Source of the DNA: Candidatus Mycoplasma mahonii
GTDB lineage: Bacteria; Bacillota_I; Bacilli_A; Mycoplasmatales; Metamycoplasmataceae
DNA length: 64,000 nucleotides
Assembly: GCF_030550815.1 (NCBI RefSeq)
Contig: NZ_CP114583.1
Coordinates: 695,818 to 759,817, forward strand
Reading direction: 5' to 3'
Below the pieces are notes generated by a model, which was not told the origin of the DNA, did not search any database, and was given only the letters and a program-made list of their open reading frames with translations. Made by a program: the position numbers and the translations under genes. How positions within the stretch are numbered: position 1 is the first letter of the stretch; each line of letters opens with the position of its first letter. Shown here in pieces: positions 57,465 to 64,000 of the stretch.

Positions 57465-58775
57465 ATGTTTGACACTATTGTAGCAATATCATCTGGCTTA
57501 ATCAACCAACCTATATCAATTATTAGACTTTCTGGTCCTGAAGCTTTTACCATGGTCAAGAAAATTTTTAAAGGAAAAATAGGAAAAGACAAAACCATAA
57601 CATATGGTCATATTGTTGATCATAATGTAGAAGTTGATGAGGTATTGGTATCGTGGTTTAAAGCACCAAACACATTCACCGGTGAAGATATTGTAGAAAT
57701 TAATGCTCATGGTGGGGTTGTTAATTCTAATAATATCCTAAAACTTCTTTTGATAAATGGTGCCAGAATGGCAGAAAGAGGAGAATTTTCAAGAAGAGCA
57801 TTCCTTAATGGAAAGATGGATATTATAAAGGCAGAAGCGATTCATGATTTGATCTTTGCCAAAACAGATGAGCAAGCAAAGATCTCTGCTTACAAGTTTA
57901 AGGGTGAGACATCAGACCTAATCAAAAACTTAAAATTCAAATTATTAACTATCATAGCTACATGCGAAACAAATATTGATTATCCTGAATATGATGATGT
58001 CGCCATCCTGACCACCAAAGAGTTAATTCCAGCACTAACTGATGTACAAAATGATATAGAAAACATACTTGATGTTTCCAAATCATCAAGATATATCTTT
58101 GATGGTGTAATGGTGGCCATTGTTGGTAAACCAAATGCGGGTAAATCATCCTTGTTAAATGCCCTTTTAAATGAAGATAAGGCTATAGTGAGTAATATTC
58201 CAGGAACAACCAGAGATGTTGTAGAGGGTTCTATTCAAATCGGTCAAATATTATTAAACTTTAAAGACACTGCAGGAATTCACACTACAAATGATTCAGT
58301 AGAACAAATGGGGATCAAAAAATCATTAAACCAGATTAAGGACGCAGATTTAGTTATTCATGTTATTGATCCGATGGTTAATGAAGATCAAGATGACTTA
58401 AAAATAAAAAAAGCTTCTAGTATAAAAACATATATTAGAGTACTTAATAAATCAGATCTTAAAAAAGAAATGGGCATTTCTATATCGGCAAAGAATGGTA
58501 ATATTAAGGAATTAATTAATGAAATAAAAAAAGTATTTAAGAAAATCGATATTTATGACACAAAGATTATCAATAACACTAGGCAATTATCTTTGATTGA
58601 GTCTGCAAATAAGGCGATTAAAAATGCTATTAGTGAATTACAATCAGGTGAAACACCCGATGTTGTAATCATAGATATACAAAGAGCTTGAGAGGATTTA
58701 TCAAACATTTTAGGCCGAGCAGAACAAGCAGATTTACTTGATAATATGTTTTCTCATTTTTGTTTAGGTAAGTAA
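57465..58775 (+). CDS. mnmE: tRNA modification GTPase MnmE
   Basis: 436 aa. N-terminal folate-binding domain (MFDTIVAISSGLINQPISII), helical domain, then a G domain with P-loop GKPNAGKSSLLNAL (about 222), IPGTTRD, DTAG and NKSD, and the C-terminal C-x-GK motif FCLGK. With MnmG it modifies U34 of tRNAs. Reads through TGA at 58689. TATAAT at 57453-57458 is six bases before the ATG. Confidence 0.96.
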
Positions 58776-58884
58776 ATTTTCCTCTCTTAATATCTTTGCT
58801 AATTAATTTATTTAAAAAAAATGAATTTTTGTAATTTTTAATTTTATCTCTATATAATATATTTATAAATAAAGGAGAGAACAC

Positions 58885-59088
58885 ATGACAGGAACAGTTA
58901 AATTTTTCAATGAATCTAAAGGTTTTGGATTTATCGGTGTCGAAGGTAGAGAAGAAGATGTATTCGTACATTTCTCAGCTATCTCAGGCGATGGATTCAG
59001 AACACTTAATCAAAATGATCAAGTAGAATTTGAAGTTGAAACAGTTGATGGTAAAGAGAGAGCAACAGACGTTAAAGTTATTGCTTAA
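58885..59088 (+). CDS. Cold-shock protein
   Basis: 67-aa CspA-type RNA chaperone. RNP1 SKGFGFIGV and RNP2 DVFVHFSAI are intact. Strong AAGGAG site; TATAAT at about 58852-58857. Single-gene unit ended by the hairpin at 59104. Confidence 0.95.
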   Translation: MTGTVKFFNESKGFGFIGVEGREEDVFVHFSAISGDGFRTLNQNDQVEFEVETVDGKERATDVKVIA

Positions 59089-59103
59089 TCAAATATCAAT
59101 CAT

Positions 59104-59127
59104 AAAACCCATTTGAGGGTTTTTATT
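59104..59127 (+). terminator. Terminator after the cold-shock gene
   Basis: AAAACCC (59104-59110) and GGGTTTT (59117-59123), loop ATTTGA, followed by TATTTAAT. Confidence 0.8.
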
Positions 59128-59202
59128 TAATAATTTTACAAAAAATAATTTATGCATTCTAATTTTATGCAGATAAATCGACCTTTTCTTTATAATTTAT
59201 TT

Positions 59203-59724
59203 ATGAAATTACTTATTGATACCTCATTAAAAACATTATTCATGTCTATTATTGATGGTGGTGAAACATTAACCTTCATAAAAGAGATGGTTAAAAAGAA
59301 AGCTGACCGGCTACCGGGCGCATTTAGTGAGTTGCTCTTAAAGGCTCGTATTAAGACTAAAGACATAAAGGAAATATATGTTACAAATGGGCCGGGGTCT
59401 TTCATGGGTGTGCGAACAGCTTTAACATTTGTAAGAACAATCGCCCAAATTAATGGCACAAAAATTTTTGTTGCTGACACTCTTTCTTTCATAAGTGGTG
59501 GGACAAAAGGCACTTATTACATTGATGCAAGATCCGATAAGTCTTATAAAGGTGTGCTTGATAGCAAAATGTCTATAACATTAATCAGTTTTCGTGATGA
59601 TTCAGTAGTGGATTACAATGAAATTATCAACAAACCAAACAAGTATCTAGATGTTTTTAAGGAAAGAAATGTTCTAGAAGTAAAACCTAATTACATCAAA
59701 TCACCAAGAATCGGAAGGGAATAA
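59203..59724 (+). CDS. tsaB: tRNA t6A synthesis protein TsaB
   Basis: 173 aa ASKHA-fold protein that pairs with TsaD. MKLLIDTSLKTLFMSI, then VTNGPGSFMGVRTALTFVRT is the family signature. I chose ATG 59203, not 59152, because of homology and TATAAT at 59191-59196 six bases upstream. Its stop shares one base with the tsaD start. Confidence 0.92.
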   Translation: MKLLIDTSLKTLFMSIIDGGETLTFIKEMVKKKADRLPGAFSELLLKARIKTKDIKEIYVTNGPGSFMGVRTALTFVRTIAQINGTKIFVADTLSFISGGTKGTYYIDARSDKSYKGVLDSKMSITLISFRDDSVVDYNEIINKPNKYLDVFKERNVLEVKPNYIKSPRIGRE

Positions 59725-60644
59725 TGAAAATACTTGCAATTGAAAGTTCACATGATGATACTTCCGTTGTTTTATTTGAGGATAAAAAAATTATATTTGA
59801 TGTTTCCTTTGCCCAAACAGACTTCCACAAGTCATATGGAGGAACTGTTCCTGAGTATGCTGCTAGAAAGCATTGTGACATATTGCCTATTATTCTGGAT
59901 AGGTTCATCAAAGAGCAAAATTTAAGCGATATTGATCATATTGCCTATACAAATGAACCAGGCTTAATTGGGTCGCTACAAATGGGTCGCTTATTTGCTT
60001 ATGGTCTTGGATTTTCTTTAAATATACCCGTTAAGCCTATTAATCATATATTTGCCCATATTTATGCAGTGGAGTTTGATCATGAAATTAAATATCCTGC
60101 TCTTGCGTTAATAGTTAGCGGAGGGCATACACAACTATGAAATGTTAAGGGTATTAATGACATTAAACTTTTAGGAGAAACAAGAGATGATGCAGCCGGA
60201 GAAGCCTTTGATAAAATTTCTCGTAAATTAGGAGCCGGTTTTCCTGGTGGACCAGCTATTTCAAAACTTGCAGAAAAAGGCCTAAATAACATTAATTTTA
60301 AAATCCAAATGACATCAGGAAACGATTTTTCTTTTTCTGGTCTAAAAACAAAAGTGATTAATTATATTCATAATCTAGAACAGAAAAATGAACTGATAAA
60401 TAACGAAAATATTGCATGTTCATTTCAAGATGCTATTGTATCAAATTTAATTGACAAAACAAAGCAAGCCTTCATGAAAGGTGATTACAAATCAATAATT
60501 ATTGGCGGGGGAGTGTCGGCAAATAATTTATTACGAAGAAGAATCTTGGATGAATTTGCCTCTTTAGCCTTAATTCCATCAAAGAAATTCACAACAGATA
60601 ATGCGGCTATGATTGCAATCAGAAGTTTCATAAAAGAACAATAA
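59724..60644 (+). CDS. tsaD: tRNA t6A threonylcarbamoyltransferase TsaD
   Basis: 306 aa. Adds threonylcarbamoyl to A37 of ANN-decoding tRNAs. ILAIESSHDDTSV, the metal-binding HIFAHIYAVEF (H-x3-H), IVSGGHTQL, DDAAGEAFDK and IGGGVSANNLLR. TGA at 60138 is Trp. Co-translated with tsaB. Confidence 0.96.
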
Positions 60645-60739
60645 CATTATAATAATGCATTGAAAATATTTATAAATTAATTTGAACTTCCAACTAATTT
60701 GATGTACAATATTATAATTGATTAAAAAAAGAGATGTAT

Positions 60740-60856
60740 ATGGCAATGAAAAAAATAACTATTTTTGGTAGTATTGGTTTAGTTTCTGTTGCAGTTGGAG
60801 CCGAATGAGATATTTATAATTTTTTAAACAATTATTGTTGATTCAAAAGAAAGTAA
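60740..60856 (+). CDS. Small putative membrane peptide
   Basis: 38 aa, MAMKKITIFGSIGLVSVAVG then AEWDIYNFLNNYCWFKRK, using two TGA-Trp codons. One hydrophobic segment, possibly a shortened lipoprotein signal without lipobox. AAAGAG lies before the ATG and TATAAT about 30 bp upstream. It may be the start of a lost gene. Confidence 0.45.
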
Positions 60857-60878
60857 GCGGAAATATCATCATTATAAA

Positions 60879-62270
60879 TTAAATAGCCTTATCTAACCAT
60901 TTATATTTCTTATAAAAAATATATGTTGGTGGTATTTTAACTAATTTTATTAGTCTGGATATTCAATACAATTGTCAAAATGAAATACCAATATGAGCAA
61001 CATATGCGTCAATAAGATAAAGCGTTAAAGGAATCCCAAATTCAAATATAACTGAAAAAACTCCATTTGACATGACCGCTTCCTTACCCATACCAGCTGC
61101 TTTAAAAGTCAATAACATACTTTTAGAAATTGCTGCAAAAGGATATGTACACGCCACTGCAAGCAATACAAGAGTAGCATGCAATTGTATATCATGTGAA
61201 ATATTTCCTCACATTAAGGGAATGGGTAAAGCAACTGCAGCTAGAATAGTTCCTTCAACAAGTGCTGTTATGAATGTATACATATTAAGTTTCTTATCAT
61301 TAATGTACGCTTGCTCTCTATCGCCTTTTCCAATATAGTATCCAACAAAAATCCCTTTTGTTCTCCCAACACCATTGAAAGCCAAATAGAACATCATTAG
61401 AATTGGTTGCACAATTGCTAAGACATTCGATGCACCATCGCCATATCATCGTGAATAAATAATCATTACGCCAATTGATGCAAGTGAAAATGTTATATTT
61501 TGAATAAATAATCCACTCCTTTTTAATCCAAGCAACAATATTGTTTTATCAATTTGAAATATCTTGAGAGGATTAAAGAACATAACCGGATCAATTTTAC
61601 TAAATCAAATATAACCCCCAATAGCTATCACTAAGAAACATTCAACTGTGACCGTCGATCATGCAACTCCTACAAGTCCCAGACTAAATACTCGATAAAA
61701 CAAGTAATTACCAAAAGCATTAATAACAACAATCATTAAAGATAGAGGTATGATAATTTTTTGTTTTTTATTAGCGGTAAGCCACTGCATATAGCTTGAG
61801 GAAAGCATGAGTGGAATAATCTTTCAAATAATAACTTTTGTATAGTCTTGAGCTTCCCCTGATGCAGTTGAAGTATTTGCCATGTTAGTTCCTTGAAAGA
61901 AACGCATAATCTCATCTGTGGCAAAATATGCACATAGGATAAAAATAGCACTAAAAGCAAATATACCAATAGTTATTATTTTATAAACTGATTTGATTTT
62001 TTTATGATTATTAGCACCTTTGTATTGCATTACTAGGAAAGAAAACATGGCAATAAAAGCGCCAATGACAATAACGGCAATACCAGAATATTTATTGCCA
62101 AGAGAAACCGCGGCCATTTCAGATGAACCTGGTGTTTGGAAATTTCCCACCATAATTCCATCAATGAGTGACATTAATGAGTCAATAATTGCTAAAACAA
62201 TAAAAGGTGCTGCAACCTTAAGTATTTTCAGAATAAATTTTTTATCTCAATACTTTACTTTTAAATTCAT
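60879..62270 (-). CDS. MATE-family multidrug/cation antiporter
   Basis: 463 aa with 12 hydrophobic segments. The N-terminal LIDGIMVGNFQ, AVSLGNKYSGI and mid-protein LAFNGVGRTKGIFVGYYIGK fit the MATE fold (MVG...LG-A...S-x-x-ILVG). Drives export with Na+ or H+. Trp codons are TGA in many places, so standard-code searches see only fragments. TATAAT at 62277-62282 is six bases before the ATG. Confidence 0.88.
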
Positions 62271-62306
62271 TAATTAATTATAAGTAAAAAAAACTCAGAT
62301 TTAAGT

Positions 62307-62516
62307 TTATTCATTAATAACTTGATAAAGGTCACCATTTATTCAAAGCGTTGATCCGACACTTACTTTTGATCCTCTACCTTCTGGAACTTTCCCATTT
62401 ATTTTTACACTATTATTTTCTAGAAAATATTTAGCTTCCCCACCTGTCGAAATGACATTTATCTTTTTTAATAGTTGATTGATCTTAATACTTTTATCTC
62501 TAATGACTATTTTCAT
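62307..62516 (-). CDS. S4-domain RNA-binding protein (YaaA/RlbA type)
   Basis: 69 aa. IKINQLLKKINVISTGGEAK, FLENNSVKINGKVPEGRGSK and VGSTLWINGDLYQV follow the small S4 proteins that bind ribosomal RNA. TGA is used for Trp. Its ATG shares one base with the prs stop (TAATG). Confidence 0.85.
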
Positions 62517-63475
62517 TAGATTGTCTCTTTTATTTTCTTATAAAGATCTGATATTGATGTTCCTTCTCCAGTTGCTAGTATTGTAGATGCTATAAATTTA
62601 TCAAGAGATGCAATAAGCAATTTTTTCGATTTTATTTCATAAACTTTTTCAATCGAATCAGTAATAATGACTTGATCGATATGTTTTGCTTCATCAAAGT
62701 GATCAAAACCCTTAGAGAATATACCATGTGTGGCTGCAACAATAATTTTTTTAGCACCTTTTTCTTTAAGTGATTTAGCAGCCTTAATAATCGTGTTACC
62801 TGTATCAATCATATCATCAATAATTACAATGTTCCTGTCTTTTACATCACCCAAAATCCCAATAACTTCAGACTGATTAGCGGCTGTTCTTCTTTTATCA
62901 ATAATTGCGATTTGAATATCGGGTGAAATAAGTTCTGCTAGTACCCTTGCTCGCACTGTTCCACCATGGTCAGGTGAAACAACTGTAAATTTTCCAGTTT
63001 TTTTAATTTCTTTTGCAATTATATATTGTCCTTTTAAATCATCCAGGGGAATATTAAAGAATCCTTGAATCGAAGGATTATGTAAATCAACAGTAATTAT
63101 TTTGGTTGCTCCAGCAGTTTGAAGTAAATCTGCAATTAACCTTGCACTAATGGGTTGTCTTCCTTTTGCCTTTCTATCTTGACGGGAATATCCATAATAT
63201 GTCAGAACAACAGTAATGGTTTTGGCAGATGCTCTTTTAAGCGAATCAATGAATATCAATAATTCCATGATGTTACTATTTGTTGGAGTAGATGTTGAAG
63301 CAACTATGTATGTATGCATATTTCTTACATAGTCATCTGATTGTACAAGAATTTCACCATCAGCAAATACTGTTCTATTTATTTTAGATAAAGATATACC
63401 TAAAATTTTAGAAATTTTGTTACCCAGTTTTTGAGCATTATGTAAAGCAAATAATCTGGTGTTTTTCTGATCCAT
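62516..63475 (-). CDS. prs: Ribose-phosphate pyrophosphokinase
   Basis: 319 aa. Makes PRPP for nucleotide salvage. FADGEILVQ, LTYYGYSRQDRKAKGRQPIS, VDLHNPSIQGFF, and the PRPP motif NIVIIDDMIDTGNTI. TAAAAT at 63482-63487 is six bases before the ATG. First of a unit with the S4 gene. Confidence 0.97.
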   Translation of the reverse strand: MDQKNTRLFALHNAQKLGNKISKILGISLSKINRTVFADGEILVQSDDYVRNMHTYIVASTSTPTNSNIMELLIFIDSLKRASAKTITVVLTYYGYSRQDRKAKGRQPISARLIADLLQTAGATKIITVDLHNPSIQGFFNIPLDDLKGQYIIAKEIKKTGKFTVVSPDHGGTVRARVLAELISPDIQIAIIDKRRTAANQSEVIGILGDVKDRNIVIIDDMIDTGNTIIKAAKSLKEKGAKKIIVAATHGIFSKGFDHFDEAKHIDQVIITDSIEKVYEIKSKKLLIASLDKFIASTILATGEGTSISDLYKKIKETI

Positions 63476-63496
63476 ATCTATATTTTATCATAATGT

Positions 63497-64000
63497 TTAT
63501 TTAAGAATAATTTTAATATTTTTATTTTTAATATTTTTAAATAAAATTTTAAATGTTGATCCATCTAATTCTTGTGGTCTAGCATTTATTTTAATATTTG
63601 ATTCTAAAATAATGCTCTTCAGCAGTTCTGTGTCATCTGATAATATTTTCATATTATTTAATAAAGTTTTTCTTCTTTGACTAAACATTAACCTGAAAAA
63701 CAAAGCGATTTCCTTGTGGTTTTCTATTATATCGTCTCTTGTCTCAAAAGACATAACTACTGAATTAATTTTTGGGAAAGGAACAAATGATTTAGGATTA
63801 ACAATTAATTCTCTTTTAATGTTTTTAACATACAAGTTTGCAGTTAAAGTTAGCTTTCCATATTGTTTAGATCCAACTTTAGCGACTAAACGAGATCCAA
63901 CTTCATCTTGCATCATAATGATGCATTTGTTAAATTTGTGTGCATTATCAAAAACTTTGAATAAAATATGTGATGTAATGTAATAGGGTATATTGGCAAC
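63497..64000 (-). CDS. rsmA: 16S rRNA adenine dimethyltransferase RsmA (start outside window)
   Basis: Dimethylates two adenines in helix 45 of 16S rRNA. The visible C-terminal 167 residues begin VANIPYYITSHILFK (catalytic N-x-PY motif), then MMQDEVGSRLVAKVGSKQYG, FVPFPKINSVVMSFE and LMFSQRRKTLLNN. The N-terminal SAM-binding half lies beyond the window. Confidence 0.94.
   Translation of the reverse strand, partial: VANIPYYITSHILFKVFDNAHKFNKCIIMMQDEVGSRLVAKVGSKQYGKLTLTANLYVKNIKRELIVNPKSFVPFPKINSVVMSFETRDDIIENHKEIALFFRLMFSQRRKTLLNNMKILSDDTELLKSIILESNIKINARPQELDGSTFKILFKNIKNKNIKIILK

Overview
The window comes from a small, AT-rich mollicute of the Mycoplasma type. The decisive sign is the genetic code: almost every long gene only reads through if TGA is tryptophan, and with that one change the broken reading frames join into full-length genes. 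Other signs are many lipoproteins with a cysteine lipobox, few regulators, and tRNA blocks in the order Pro-Ala-Met-Ile known from Firmicutes. I cannot name the species from sequence alone.

Layout. 1-2 kb: end of a siderophore/haem/vitamin B12-type ABC importer and a small VOC protein. 2.4-3.8 kb: gapN. 4.1-4.9 kb: wreck of what looks like a B12-dependent ribonucleotide reductase. 5.1-10.4 kb: a three-gene operon (ATPase, 1185-residue permease, lipoprotein). 11-12.7 kb: lipoprotein, small protein, four tRNAs. 13-15.4 kb: accessory block with a heptad-repeat protein, a small membrane protein and a membrane-anchored GIY-YIG protein. 15.4-17.9 kb: two overlapping nuclease genes (DUF2779 exonuclease type and PD-(D/E)XK type). 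17.9-33.2 kb: a complete type II-A CRISPR-Cas system. 33.2-33.5 kb: gutted IS30-type element. 33.6-50.8 kb: surface hydrolase, purine genes (purA, purB, guaC), metK with a structured leader, tdk, cob(I)alamin adenosyltransferase, tilS, argS, a HAD phosphatase, a membrane protein, tRNA-Cys and tRNA-Arg, and serS. 50.9-54.7 kb: a lipoprotein pair. 54.7-64 kb: LicD-like protein, S1 protein, pgi, mnmE, cold-shock protein, tsaB/tsaD, a MATE pump, an S4 protein, prs and the end of rsmA.

The CRISPR system is the centrepiece. All parts lie on the minus strand in the order tracrRNA - cas1 - cas2 - csn2 - cas9 - array; the usual II-A order has cas9 first. The array has 149 repeats and 148 spacers by counting repeat starts, and begins 30 bp after the cas9 stop codon. 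The heptamer ATTTGAG, the leader-anchoring motif of streptococcal II-A systems, touches the first repeat. Many spacers form families of diverged versions of one target in an identical register, and one pair differs only at codon third positions apart from a single I/V change and one flanking base. This suggests repeated sampling of the same coding targets in diverging invaders.

Three further themes stand out. Genes at the head of a transcription unit very often carry a -10 hexamer exactly six bases before the start codon, implying leaderless mRNAs, while downstream genes use Shine-Dalgarno sites and 1-16 bp overlaps. metK has a leader of about 150 nt with two mutually exclusive pairings, one of which hides its ribosome binding site. 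B12 uptake, B12 adenosylation and a broken B12-type reductase occur in the same window.
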